Source of the DNA: Baffinella frigidus
Lineage: Eukaryota > Cryptophyceae > Cryptomonadales > Baffinellaceae
Direction: 5' to 3'
Assembly: GCA_026770585.1 (NCBI GenBank)
Contig: MU646314.1
Location: 1,436,905 to 1,457,622, forward strand
Length of the DNA: 20,718 nt
Of the stretch, positions 1 through 8,254 are shown one piece after another. A program made the translations under genes and the position numbers. The notes under the pieces were generated by a model. That model had not been told where the DNA came from, did not search any database, and saw only the letters and a program-made list of their open reading frames with translations. Positions within the stretch are counted from its first letter, which is position 1. Every line of letters starts with the position of its first letter.

Positions 1-55
1 AACCCCCAAACCCCAAACCCCAAACTCTAAACCCTAAACTCTAAACACCCCTTAG
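1..55 (+). repeat. Degenerate telomere-like intron end
   Basis: C-rich CCCCAAA/CCCTAAA-type units run from the first base and end in CACCCCTTAG, directly before a coding exon. This reads as the 3' end of an intron made of telomere-like sequence rather than a chromosome end, because the units are irregular and coding sequence follows at once. Confidence 0.6.
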
Positions 56-130
56 GTGGACGACTCGATCGCGCTCTTCAAGGCATTCTACCTCCACTTC
101 CGCGCCCTCGACGACTCGTGCAAGTTCTGA
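56..130 (+). CDS. Terminal exon of an unidentified gene (3' end only)
   Basis: After an acceptor-like ...CCCCTTAG at 46-55 there is a 25-codon open stretch that ends in TGA at 128-130. It starts VDDSIALFKAFYLHF and ends LDDSCKF, a composition typical of a folded helical C-terminus and unlike the surrounding DNA. The rest of the gene lies off the left edge, so no function can be given. The frame is inferred from the acceptor; the exon has no ATG. The telomere-like sequence immediately before the acceptor matches the arrangement at the exons at 12504, 15279 and 19923, which supports a real splice site. Confidence 0.45.
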   Translation: MDDSIALFKAFYLHFRALDDSCKF

Positions 131-198
131 GTGTTTTTTCTTCTCAATCTCATGAGTCTGGGGATACATTCCCGTGTAGGATGACCGGATGTTTCACC

Positions 199-352
199 GG
201 GCTCATCACCTGAGAGAGATCGCCGCGCGATCGCGGCTCATCACCTCGTGCTTGCGGCTTTTTCGTGAGGCTCGTCACCTGAGAGAGATCCTCGCGTGTG
301 AAAGTGGTCCACTTAGTGCGGTGCGTGAGGCTCGTCACCTGGTGCTTGCGGC
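199..352 (+). repeat. ABAB tandem repeat
   Basis: Two short motifs alternate twice. Motif A is GGCTC[A/G]TCACCTGAGAGAG (about 199 and 271) and motif B is GGCTC[A/G]TCACCT[C/G]GTGCTTG (about 234 and 327). A and B share their first 12 bases, so the array probably grew by duplication of a smaller unit. No gene is apparent in 131-440. Confidence 0.6.
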
Positions 353-441
353 GCGGGCAGCCTCACAGTGGCCACGAGTGAGTGTGAGTCAGACTCACAG
401 TCTGAGTTACATTAAGAGTTAGGCTTCCAACCTCAGCCTGT

Positions 442-565
442 CTACAGGGGTACCTCGCTCACAAGAAACCGCACCCCCCTAAGACCCTACAGTAGGGCTA
501 TGCCTAGGGCCCTATGGTGGTCTTATGGGGGGCGGCGGTTTCTTATGAGCAAAACACCTCTGTAG
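442..565. mobile_element. Foldback (MITE-like) element, family 1, copy 1
   Basis: Near-palindromic element of about 124 bp. The left arm begins CTACAGGGGTACCTCGCTCA and continues through a C-run; the right arm mirrors it through a G-run and ends near CACCTCTGTAG. The centre holds CCTACAGTAGGG-type sequence. No coding capacity. It is one of four related copies within 1.7 kb, consistent with a small non-autonomous element that folds into one long hairpin. Confidence 0.75.
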
Positions 566-1092
566 GGGGAGACAGGGGTTTGTGCTCTGGTCGTCGAGAG
601 ATGCGGCCCGTCTGGTGGCCTGCATTAGAGGGCCTTCGTGGGCCAAAACTGAGAGATTTTTCACTCAGTGCTGGCCACCTTGGCCACTTATGGCGACAAG
701 TGGAGCCCACTAAGTCGAGGGCGCTCCGTGGGTGAGACGGGAGACGTGGACGAGAGGGGGCGGGGAGACCACGCGGCGATGCTTTGAGGAGCGGCATTTT
801 CGTGCCGGTGGTCAATAAATCCGCACGGTCCAAAGGGGGGTTACATGGGGTTCTGCGACGGGGGGGTTGCAACATGGCAGGACCCGCCTGCCTTCCACCC
901 TTACTTCCGGGTTCTGAGACCGAAGAGACCACGCCAGATCTTGGAAGGTGTTGCCAAAAGTCGATTTTTCCTCAAGGCAGTGGTTTTCAAAAGTTGCAAA
1001 CCCTATCCTGACAGGGTTGAAAAAAATCAACCCCCAACCGCAAACTGGCGTGGGACGGACCTCGATGAATGCAGAGAAAGGGAACTACTGGG
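566..1092. other. Interval without a supported gene
   Basis: Several open frames of 70-130 codons occur on both strands, but they overlap each other, are rich in Pro/Arg/Ser as expected by chance in GC-rich DNA, and show no domain pattern. I see no RNA gene or repeat of note. Confidence 0.5.
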
Positions 1093-1216
1093 GTTACAAG
1101 GGCACCTCGCTCGTAAGAATGCGCCCCCCCCTAGGACCCTACAGTAGGCCTAGGCTTAGGGCTCTATGGTGGTCCTAGGGGGGGGGCGGTTTCTTAAGAG
1201 CGAGGCACCCCTGTAC
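1093..1216. mobile_element. Foldback element, family 1, copy 2
   Basis: Same layout as copy 1: left arm with GGCACCTCGCTCGTAAGAA, a C-run, a CCTAGGACCCTACAGTAGGC core, a G-run, and a right arm TTTCTTAAGAGCGAGGCACC ending near CTGTAC. Arm divergence is higher than in copy 3. Confidence 0.75.
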
Positions 1217-1340
1217 AGGAGTTAACTCGCGAGCAAGGACGCTCAGCGCCCCTTTGGTGTCCTATGCTCCTACGATTTAGCACTACCGTAGGACTCTGGG
1301 GGGTGGCGTGTCCATAATTTCGAGCAACCCCGTGTAATGG
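1217..1340. repeat. Possible degenerate relative of foldback family 1
   Basis: Contains TCCTATGCTCCTACG facing CCGTAGGA and a GGGGGGTGGCG run, reminiscent of the foldback core and arm. The outer arms are barely recognisable, so membership is tentative. It sits directly between copies 2 and 3. Confidence 0.3.
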
Positions 1341-1399
1341 GGAAGCTAATTTGTTTTTTCTTGGCAGGCAACACCTCGAAGGCAAGTCTTGAGGGACTT

Positions 1400-1523
1400 A
1401 TACAGGGGTACTTCGCTCACAAGAAACCGCCCCCCCCTAGGACTCTACAGTAGGCCTAAGCCTAGGGCCATATGGAGGTCCTGGGGGGGGGGGGGCTTTC
1501 TTATGAGCGAGGTGCCCCTGTAG
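1400..1523. mobile_element. Foldback element, family 1, copy 3
   Basis: Best-preserved copy. The left arm starts TACAGGGGTACTTCGCTCAC and runs through AAGAAACCGCCCCCCCC; the right arm runs through a G-tract and CTTTCTTATGAGCGAGGTGC to CCCTGTAG. The centre is CTACAGTAGGCCTAAGCCTA. Length about 124 bp. Confidence 0.8.
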
Positions 1524-1611
1524 AGGGGGGTGTAAGGCTTGGAGCCATTGATCCTTTTCCCTGAACTCCTTTTCGGCAAATGTTGGTTCACGACCTTATT
1601 GTCCAGGCTCG

Positions 1612-1764
1612 TTACGTTAGAACCCACCCTCCCCTTCCTCTTAGATCCAGATCCGTGGTCACCTCACCCACAGATTCTGAGCCAGAGTCCTTTACGTCCT
1701 TGAGGTTCTTCGAGCTCCCAACATAGACGGACACCGGAACTGGTTCTGTAGAAAGGCCATGCTT
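1612..1764 (-). pseudogene. Fragment with the KHGLS...SSKNLKD motif, copy 1
   Basis: The minus strand reads KHGLSTEPVPVSVYVGSSKN, then LKDVKDSGSESVGEV and TTDLDLRGRG, and stops at 1612-1614. The first part recurs at 2217-2400 (-) and 9123 (+). A TGA lies just upstream in frame, so this is an exon lacking its acceptor in my reading, or a broken duplicate. The second half is hydrophilic and protein-like. Function unknown. The DNA similarity with the 9065-9210 copy extends upstream into the segment that codes LAGFCRDPLYR. Confidence 0.4.
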
Positions 1765-1778
1765 TCATTTGGATCACA

Positions 1779-1955
1779 TCAAGCCCCCCTGTACAAAGGA
1801 TCGCGGCAGAAACCGGCTAGTTGATCTCCTCCCTCGGATTCGAGGACGTCGTCCACCAAGATTCCAAGGTCTGATTCATTAAGATCGACAGGGAAAATGC
1901 TCACTTCGCCGTTTTTAAAACTAAAACCAGCCACCCCTGCCCCGTCCTCAAAACC
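1779..1955 (-). CDS. Coding fragment, about 58 codons, function unknown
   Basis: The minus strand reads GFEDGAGVAGFSFKNGEVSI, then FPVDLNESDLGILVDDVLES, then EGGDQLAGFCRDPLYRGA and a stop at 1779-1781. The mix of hydrophobic and acidic residues is strongly protein-like. There is no ATG, so it would be an exon; GAG and CAG acceptor candidates lie near 1932-1948, and an in-frame stop lies a little upstream of 1955. The last 11 residues before the stop (LAGFCRDPLYR) recur in frame near 9069-9101 (+), followed by a stop after two more residues. I do not recognise the family. Confidence 0.4.
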   Translation of the reverse strand, partial: GFEDGAGVAGFSFKNGEVSIFPVDLNESDLGILVDDVLESEGGDQLAGFCRDPLYRGA

Positions 1956-2029
1956 AAGAATCCTTTAGGTCCCTCGAACTTCGTAGTGTCCTCATTCGAG
2001 AGAACCCCCTGGTAAATCGGGGGCACGTA

Positions 2030-2133
2030 CTGTGGCATCTCGCTCACAAGAAACGCCCATCAACCCAGGATCACCACAGGGCCCTACTGTAGGGTCCTAG
2101 GAGGGTTGGGTTTGTATGAGCGAGGTACCCCTG
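2030..2133. mobile_element. Foldback element, family 1, copy 4
   Basis: Shorter copy (about 104 bp). The arms GGCATCTCGCTCACAAGAAA and TTTGTATGAGCGAGGTACCC pair, with a central GGGCCCTACTGTAGGGTCCT. It lacks the long C/G tracts of copies 1-3, which shows the family varies inside the arms. Confidence 0.75.
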
Positions 2134-2216
2134 AAATCGTTGCTCACGCGAAGTTCAGGATCATGCGAATTACTCCTGCGTATTTTCGTGTCTAACTTTA
2201 GAGCCACCCCCACCCC

Positions 2217-2400
2217 TCACACCCGGTCCAGGATCATCCGCACCACCCCTTCATCTAGTCCCTGCACCCGCGACTCCACCCCAAGCCGCGGATGGTGTCC
2301 CAGGTCCGTTAGGTCCTTTAGGTTCTTCGAGCTCCTAACATAGGCGGACACCGGAACTTGTTCTTCAGACAATCCATGCTTCCTAACGCTCCTTGAGCGT
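2217..2400 (-). pseudogene. 3' fragment related to the WD40 gene tail
   Basis: The minus strand reads RKHGLSEEQVPVSAYVRSSK, then NLKDLTDLGHHPRLGVESRV, then QGLDEGVVRMILDRV and a TGA at 2217-2219. The ending PRL..xSRV..LD.GVVRMILDRV matches the C-terminus of the WD40 protein next door (3027-4296), and the first part matches the KHGLS motif at 1612 and 9123. The frame stays open upstream to about 2660 but there it is low-complexity and unconvincing. Likely a duplicated terminal exon or pseudogene; alternatively the last exon of a second family member. Confidence 0.5.
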
Positions 2401-2979
2401 TCGTGGGGCACCACCCGCGGCGAGGGGCCCCGCGCAGCTCCCAAAATGCGGCGCCTCTGCCACATAGAAGTATGACGAGGCGAAGAGTATGATGATTCGA
2501 GGAGTATGATGAAGCGAGGAGTATTATGAGGCGAGGAGTGTGACGAGGCGAACAGGTGCGCGCAGTTTCGGGAGGTGCTCGCGTGGGTGGCAGGTGCTCG
2601 GCAGGTGCTGGCCCGTTTGGGGTGGGCGCGGTATGATGAGCCCGTTTGGGAGATGCGCACTGCGCTGTTTGAAGAATCAGTTCACCGCGGCGCGGGGCGG
2701 GGGACGGCAGGTGCGCGGCCGTCTGGCAGGTGTGCTGTTCGGCAGGTGCGCGGGGTTTCGAGAGGTGCGTGGCTGTTGGGCAGGTGCGCCGGCCGGCAGG
2801 TGCGGAGAAACTTTGGGAGGTGCTTGCCTGCATTTCCCGAACTTTCCGGGTTTCGGGAGGTGCACGGGCTGTAATTGCGCGCCGCGCACGTGGTACTGTT
2901 CTGGTTGTTTACTCGCTGCCCACGTTCTGGGCAGTGCAGCCCCGCCAAAGAGGAGTGAATCTGCGTTGCCACACTCACA

Positions 2980-2984
<5 letters not shown>

Positions 2985-3017
<33 letters not shown>
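2985..3017 (+). repeat. (TC)n microsatellite
   Basis: Uninterrupted CT dinucleotide run of about 33 bases, just past the 3' end of the WD40 gene. Confidence 0.95.
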
Positions 3018-3020
<3 letters not shown>

Positions 3021-3026
3021 CTTCCA

Positions 3027-4117
3027 TCACACGCGGTCCAGGATCATGCGCACCACCCCCGGGTCAAGCTCTAGCACGCGCGACCCCTCCCTGAGCCTCG
3101 GGAGCAGCCCCATCGCGAACGCGACGCCTCTCTGTGTGTCCCGCACCCAGTCGCGCCCCCACTCCACATTCCATACTGGTCGTCCAAGCTCGATCGTCCG
3201 GAGGAGGGCTCCCGTCGATGAGTCCCACACCTTGCAGGTGCCATCCAAGCTGCCCGAGACGAGCTTGCTCTCGTCTTCCGAAAAGGTAAGCGAATAAACT
3301 TCATCCGCGTGGCCAATCAGTCTGAAAAGACATTCTCCCGACTCGGCATCGACCAGAAGAACGGTGTAAACGTCGCTCCGGTCAATGGTTGCAATGCTCC
3401 ATCCGTCAGGAGAGAACACCACCAAACAGCTCCCCTGCAAGCTCCTCACCTTCGCGCCAGTGTCGACGTCCCACAAAGTAACGAGGTCCCCTTCGTCAGC
3501 CGTGCTCGCGAGAATGCGACTGTCGGTGGGTGAAAACTGCACGCAAAACACAAATTCCGTCTGAGCATCTGTTATCGTGCGGAGCAATGCCCCCGTCGCC
3601 ACGTCCCATACGCGAATGGAAGCATCGTACCCCACACACGCCAGCCGCGCCCCGTCAGACGAGAATGTCACTGACCAAAAATCTCCCTCGACCTCCATGC
3701 GATGTTCCGCCTTGCCGGTCCGGGCGTCCCACAGGATCACCGTTTCGTCCTCGCCTCCAGTGGCGAGCCATTTCCCGCACGGCGAGAACACCAACGCCTG
3801 TAGCACCGCAGTGTGGGCTAGGACCGGACAGCCTTCGTCCAGTGACTTGCGGAAACCGCTCCTGTTGACTTTGCAGGTGCAGGCTCCCTTTCCGTCGTGC
3901 CTCGCTCCGGCCATGAACTCAACCCCGTTCGCGGCGTCCCAGAGCTTCCAGTACTCATCATCACTTCCCACGATCGCAACGAATCTGCCATCTTTCGGTG
4001 ACATCTGTACAACCCGCATTTTGCCGTCCTGCGCTCCCTGCACCTCCCACCGCACCACCCCGGTCGCCTCATCAATCAGACGGACTCGGCCATCGGAGGT
4101 CGCCACCGCAAGCATCC
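3027..4117 (-). CDS. WD40-repeat beta-propeller protein (main exon)
   Basis: Intact open frame of about 363 codons with seven or eight WD40 blades. Clear repeats include MLAVATSDGRVRLIDEATG, LVFSPCGKWLATGGEDETVI followed by LWDARTG, VTFSSDGARLACVGYDASIR followed by VWDVATG, a VQFSPTDSRILAS blade with TLWDVDTG, and LTFSEDESKLVSGSLDGTCK followed by VWDSSTG. WD40 propellers usually act as protein-binding scaffolds; no catalytic domain is seen. The C-terminus PRLREGSRVLELD then GVVRMILDRV is not a blade and recurs at 2217. The frame continues upstream to 4346 without blade-like sequence. A CAG acceptor at 4118-4120 gives a cleaner start: exon 4254-4296 joins in phase, giving MVKLVSGERKNRKA-GMLAVA. 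The partner and pathway are unknown. Confidence 0.85.
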
Positions 4118-4253
4118 CTGCTGATGACAGGTAGGACCAAGGGGAGAAACTGGGCGTCAGTGGGAGGGTGACGGGGGGGTGTCCAGAACGGTCGTTCGGG
4201 GGGAGCTGTGATGGGGCATAATTTTTGAGCCGCAAAACCAAATTCGGTTTGAC

Positions 4254-4296
4254 CAGCCTTCCTGTTTTTTCTTTCTCCCGAGACCAGTTTGACCAT
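4254..4296 (-). CDS. Candidate first exon of the WD40 gene
   Basis: ATG at 4294-4296 reads MVKLVSGERKNRKA and reaches GCTG|GTCAAA, a possible donor in phase 1. The acceptor ...CATCAGCAG|GGATG at 4118-4120 supplies the other two bases, so the join is in frame. The implied intron is about 136 bp. The donor is weak, and the unspliced frame starting at 4346 remains an alternative. Confidence 0.35.
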
Positions 4297-4380
4297 GAAA
4301 TATTCCTGAGAATCTGACGAGAAACGGAACCACCGCGCGCCCACACACCCGCGGTGAATCAAGACCCGTCCTCGCGGGTG

Positions 4381-4599
4381 ATGGCTGACTCAACGTCGTC
4401 CGGATCCGTGAGCAGCCTCCTCTCCTGCGTCGCCGACAAGCTGCAGAACTACAAGATGCTCCAGGACGAGAGCGACTTTCTGCTTGACGAGACCCACCCT
4501 GACAGCGCCGCCGTCGCTCCGCTTCACCGAGAGACGCTCGCACCCAGCAGGAGGATCACCAGGATCAGCAGTTTCAAACGCCTCTCACCAATCTTCAAG
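4381..4599 (+). CDS. First exon of an unknown gene, divergent from the WD40 gene
   Basis: ATG at 4381 opens 73 codons: MADSTSSGSVSSLLSCVADK, then LQNYKMLQDESDFLLDE, then THPDSAAVAPLHRETLAPSR and RITRISSFKRLSPIFK. The Ser-rich start, acidic middle and basic end look like a real protein N-terminus. The exon can end at AAG|GTTCCC (4600) in phase 0. A possible second exon is near 4770-4986, where two frames are open (one with VDLSDLWIRMITSITDHRI), but I could not settle the junction. Family unknown. Its ATG is about 85 bp from the candidate WD40 start, suggesting a shared promoter region. Confidence 0.4.
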
Positions 4600-5249
4600 G
4601 TTCCCCCTCCCCCCTCCGCAGAGCACCGAGGCGCTGAAGGTTTCTGAGCGTATACAAGGTTGCTCGCGCTCCGGGCGAGACAAATATGGTGATCGTTTCT
4701 GCCGCATGACCGAGCGCTTTTTCTGCCTCTTTTGGTGGTGAGTGAAGGCTGCCCCGATGCAACCACCCGCCGACAGGACCCTCAGCCTCCCTCTCAATCT
4801 TCCATCCAACGGGAGCTCCGCACCGAAGCGCTCACCCACACTGCCGCCGCTGCTCAGGTCCGTGGACCTTTCGGACCTTTGGATTCGAATGATTACCAGC
4901 ATAACAGACCACCGGATATGAGCCAGAATCTCAAGAGCTGGAACAGCTGTCTGGCAATCGCTCCCCGGACCACTCGCGTGGCCTGAATACTGACGCCTCC
5001 ATGCCATACCTCTGGACACTAACAGGCTCACACACCCCGACCAGGCCACGGGCGCTGTGGAGCAGCCCTCCACTGCACTCTTCGCGCGCTCTGCGTCCCT
5101 CAGAGTACTCCCTACCCGCGCCCAACACTGCACTTTCTGGCACTGAGAGCGACCCGAGCCGCTGGCCTGTCTCCATTCTGCACGCGCCGTGCCGATTTCA
5201 AGTCTCGCCGCCTCTCCAGGCCCCCTAAATCCTAAACCATGAGTGCAAT
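4600..5249. other. Unresolved stretch downstream of the 4381 exon
   Basis: A 263-codon minus-strand frame crosses this interval (4585-5376), but it is Arg/Ser/Gly-rich and lacks domains. On the plus strand, 4770-4986 has two open frames that could hold a second exon of the gene at 4381. Nothing else is identifiable. Confidence 0.35.
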
Positions 5250-5394
5250 ATGGCGCTGCAGGCGGTGCAGGGCGCAGCAGGCGGCACTCCCAGCGGGGGG
5301 CAAGACGGGGGACTCGACGAGGCGGTGCTGCGCCGCGCGCGCTCTCTGCCCGCCAGGACTGCCAGCACCCGCTCACTGGGCGCGGGAAGCTCAG
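5250..5394 (+). CDS. Candidate first exon, function unknown
   Basis: ATG at 5250 begins MALQAVQGAAGGTPSGGQDG, then GLDEAVLRRARSLPARTAST and RSLGAGSS. The exon ends at a strong donor, AGCTCAG|GTAATG, at 5395 (phase 1). The Ala/Arg-rich start with few acidic residues could be an organelle-targeting sequence, but that is inference. No downstream exon was found with confidence. Confidence 0.3.
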
Positions 5395-6709
5395 GTAATG
5401 CCCCGGGTGAGGATGCCAACGTGTGCAGCGTTGCTTGCTTGCTCGGTCAGGGTGGGGTAAACGACACCCAAAACTTTGCTAGCCCGCCAGCCCGTTAACC
5501 ACAAAACCGAGAGCCTAACGGCCCCCTTGTGGCTACCAAGTAAACCTCGCCAAGAGATCCGCTCTCAAAAACTCCTTGGTTCTCAGGTGGCAAGGAACAG
5601 CCCCTGTGGGGGACGGGGACGGGCCAGACTCCGAGGCAGCTGGTGACTCTTGCTCCCATACCTCCAATAGCTCCAACACAAAAACAAGACCGATCGTTTC
5701 CACAAAGGATGACAGTGGTGGGCTCATGCTAGCGAGAATGCACAGGTAGTGCGATTGCGGAAAGGAAGTGTGAAATTTTCACACAAAGAGTGACACGGGG
5801 GCAAGATAGAGACATTTGCTGTCGTTTTGGCACGTTTGAACACTGAAAACAGAATCGGGGCCCCTCAGATCAAAACGGGCTTCAAGTGGGGTTCTCCGAA
5901 ACTGGTCTGGATGGGCTGCCGCGGGGCGCTGAAGGAGAGAAGGGCCAACCGGGCTGCCTCCATGGCTGCGCATGAGTAGATTGATCTGGCATAACTCGCG
6001 CGATCAGGCCTTAAAGCGTCTTCTTGTCATTCAGAGTATTCTTGTTATTCAGATACTCTGAATCACAAGAACGAGTTAGCATGCATGTAGATTTAGTGTT
6101 TGGATACGACGGGAGAGACTCAAGTTAATTAAGCAGACACTGTGAGAGTGAGAGTGAGAGTGTTCTTGCATCAAGTGAAGACAGACAAAGATGAGGGGGT
6201 TTGCATAAATGAATGACAGAACTTGGGGAAGTAGTTGCGAGTCTGGTGAATTGAATCCCGGTTGTCACGAGAGAGCATGGCCTCACCTGAGACCACCATG
6301 GCCACCAATACCACCCTCACAACACCCCCAAACCACGCATGCCATCCGCCACGACATCACCACAAGTTCTTTATTCCCACTCCCCGAAACGTGCTCTTCA
6401 CATTAAGAGCACGGCTGTGTGCTTTACAGGGGTTAATGTCCCACATAGGTCTCACACGCTGGAGGGGCCTTCGGCAGCAGGCCCATGCCCATTGACCGCC
6501 CTACGCGCGGTGTGGGATCCTATTTCGAGAAACTGCTAGCAACTCGCACGTCTTCGTGCTATGTTGACAGGCGTCGCGCTCTGTTGGCATGGGCCCTCCG
6601 GCGGGCCCGTCTTAACTAGTTATTAAGTTGTCCTAGACTCAAAACCTGCGAGTCTAGGGTAATTACCCGCCCATCCCCGGAGGATAGGACTGAAAAGGCG
6701 AACGCGCGA
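5395..6709. other. Long interval without a supported gene
   Basis: Lower GC than its surroundings in places (5760-6200). It holds a 17-base inverted repeat GTGTGAAATTTTCACAC at 5768-5784, a hairpin at 6029-6063 and short AGAGTG repeats near 6144. No protein-like frame stands out on either strand. Confidence 0.5.
6029..6063. repeat. Perfect 11-bp stem-loop
   Basis: ATTCAGAGTAT (6029-6039) pairs with ATACTCTGAAT (6053-6063) across a 13-base loop. TTCTTGT near the left arm and ACAAGAA after the right arm extend the symmetry imperfectly. Role unknown; it could be a small foldback remnant. Confidence 0.6.
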
Positions 6710-6840
6710 CTAATCGAGGAGTTCGGAGTCGATAATCTCCCCAGGCGCAGACTCGCTCGTGGCTTCCAGCACTGGTGCCTCCTCGCCCTCCTCTTCCTCC
6801 TCTCCACTGGATTCCACGACCACTGCTGCGCTCCGCCGTC
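6710..6840 (-). CDS. Terminal exon with acidic C-terminal tail
   Basis: The minus strand has a textbook acceptor, a pyrimidine-rich CTTCTCCTGTCCCTTGCAG ending at 6841. It is followed by two phase bases and 42 codons: RRSAAVVVESSGEEEEEGEE, then APVLEATSESAPGEIIDSEL and LD, with TAG at 6710-6712. The Glu-rich tail is typical of disordered C-termini in nuclear or trafficking proteins. The acceptor region is duplicated upstream near 7002. It could be the 3' end of a separate gene or, less likely, of the SEC12/PREB-like gene that starts further right on the same strand. Confidence 0.55.
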
Positions 6841-7100
6841 CTGCAAGGGACAGGAGAAGGTCAGGAATGCGCAGTCGGCTGCACCATGCCGATGCACGAT
6901 GCACGCAAGCACCGTACGTTGCTTCAACGGTTAGGATGCAGGTGTGCGGGTTTAAGGTTCACGGGAGACAGACGTGCGCAGTCTGCAAACATTCGACCTG
7001 CCAGGGACAGGGGAGCGTGAGAGACGCGCAGTCGGCTGCCAATGTCGATACACGTACGTTGCTTCAACGGTGAGGATGCAGGGGTAAGGGGTTGAGGTCC
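6838..7100. repeat. Duplicated intron segment
   Basis: Two diverged copies of about 110 bp. Both start with CTGC[A/C]AGGGACAGG, share GCGCAGTCGGCTGC and end in CGTACGTTGCTTCAACGGT followed by AGGATGCAGG (copies begin near 6841 and 7001). A third trace, TTGAACGGTTAGGACGCAGG, lies near 7311 beyond the tRNA-like element. In the sense of the acidic exon, each copy carries a pyrimidine tract and a CAG acceptor. Confidence 0.6.
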
Positions 7101-7194
7101 AGGCGAAAAGGTATGCGGGGCTCTGGAGCCCCCCCTCCCAAGACAAGTTGTTCTGCCAGAACAGAGTACCCCCAGGGATGTAGTCTCCGCGCGC

Positions 7195-7275
7195 AACAAA
7201 CAAGCCGAGAATCGAACTCGAGACCTCAAGCGTTTGGGTGGGCCGCCCAAACCACTCTGCCAAAACACCCCACAC
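7195..7275 (-). mobile_element. tRNA-derived (SINE-like) sequence
   Basis: The minus strand shows an A-box-like TGGCAGAGTGG at 7252-7262 and, about 33 bases on, a B-box-like GAGTTCGATTCTC at 7207-7219. TCGAG/CTCGG form a T-arm around TTCGATT. An anticodon-like stem GTTTGGG/CCCAAAC also forms. The acceptor stem does not pair and position 33 is not T, so this is not a working tRNA. A SINE head or tRNA pseudogene is the best reading. Confidence 0.5.
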
Positions 7276-7330
7276 ATTCTTCTTTTTTGCAGTTCAGAGT
7301 CGCGCGGTTGCTTGAACGGTTAGGACGCAG

Positions 7331-7416
7331 GTGTGCGGGGTTGAGGCTCAGGGGAGAGTGTGCGGGGTTGAGGTTGAGGGGAGAGTGTGCGGGGTTGAGG
7401 TTGAGGGAGACAGACG
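7331..7416 (+). repeat. Short tandem repeat (GTGTGCGGGGTTGAGG)
   Basis: Three tandem copies of a roughly 29-base unit, GTGTGCGGGGTTGAGG plus TTGAGGGGAGA, following the third trace of the 6841/7001 duplication. Confidence 0.7.
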
Positions 7417-7439
7417 TGCGAAGCTGCGTGCGAGAGACG

Positions 7440-7560
7440 CGATGCGCCGCCCGCCGAAGTCCAGCAGTAGGTCCACTCCCGCCGTCGCAAACGACAACGC
7501 CTGCCCCCACCAACCACCCCTCTTCACTTCTCAACGCCGCCAAATCAGACTTCGACTCAC
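7440..7560 (-). CDS. Possible exon, function unknown
   Basis: The minus strand reads KSDLAALRSEEGWLVGAGVV, then VCDGGSGPTAGLRRAAHRV. The segment is protein-like and lies on the same strand as the acidic terminal exon at 6710. A consensus donor GTGAGT just upstream (near 7557) argues instead that this part is intronic. I cannot decide between the two. Confidence 0.2.
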
Positions 7561-7699
7561 GTGGATGTTTGGAGGTATTCCGGGATAGGTACGGCCAGGT
7601 CTAGACCGGGTCTAAACTCATTTCGTGGTCAAACAGTTCAACTGTGTTCGTGGTCAGGCAGTGAAACAATGGCCGACGTAAACGATGCTGGCACGAATC

Positions 7700-7762
7700 C
7701 GTTGACGTTTGGAAAGGTTGACTGGTTTGAAAGCCACGAGATGCGATACGCGCGCGCGCGCA

Positions 7763-7815
<53 letters not shown>

Positions 7816-8230
7816 AAAACGTGTTGGTAATAATCAAGGGCTCACTCGCTCTGAGCAACCGTGCTTGTCCTAAGCAAGATCTCTCTCGCTCTCGCGGAGT
7901 AAAGGTGTACCTGTGAGAGATAATGCTGGTGTTTCATCATTTACTGTCCACCCGCAGACGCACCCACACACCAAAACGTCAACGTTTGGAAAGGTTGGTT
8001 GGTGGCCATGAGATGCGATCAGGGCTGTACCTGTGCGAGGCGGGAGACGATGCGCGCTCTCAATCTCTCTCTGTCTCTCTTTGATAAAACGAGTTGGTAT
8101 TTATCAAGGGCTCTCTCGCTCTGAGCAACCGTGCTGATCGTAACCAAGGACTCCATCGCCCTCTTTGCGTAAACGTGCACCTGTGAGAGGCGCGAGACGA
8201 TGCGAGCCGAGGGACCCGCTGGGAGCTTGA
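7700..8230. repeat. Tandem duplication of about 275 bp
   Basis: ACGTTTGGAAAGGTTG is at 7706 and 7983, with a shared GAGATGCGAT after each. TTGGTA..ATCAAGGGCTC and TCGCTCTGAGCAACCGTGCT recur at about 7824 and 8093, and CACCTGTGAGAG near 7908 and 8179. The offset is 269-279 bp. Copy 1 carries the expanded CT run; copy 2 has only short CT stretches. Confidence 0.8.
7749..7812 (+). repeat. (CG)n-(CT)n microsatellite
   Basis: A short CG run (7749-7761) followed by about 24 CT units (7765-7812), located in copy 1 of the tandem duplication. Confidence 0.95.
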
Positions 8231-8254
8231 GCATCGACAGATCCAGCGAGAGCA

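Noticed and set aside
1-55. A true chromosome end
   Set aside because: Units are irregular and a coding exon with a good acceptor follows immediately; similar repeats occur in many internal introns.
543-932. 129-codon minus-strand frame
   Set aside because: Pro/Arg/Ser-rich, overlaps a foldback element and other open frames, no recognisable motif.
2540-3094. 184-codon plus-strand frame with GRC/GRQV repeats
   Set aside because: The pattern follows a CGGCAGGTG-type DNA repeat and the CT microsatellite; no protein signal independent of the repeats.
4585-5376. 263-codon minus-strand frame
   Set aside because: Overlaps better-supported plus-strand exons, has no domain pattern, and its composition is that of chance frames in GC-rich DNA.
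6240-6265. B-box-like GAATTGAATCCCGG
   Set aside because: No A box at the right distance upstream and no stem pairing.
7195-7275. Functional tRNA gene
   Set aside because: Acceptor stem does not pair and the anticodon loop lacks T33, despite good A and B boxes.
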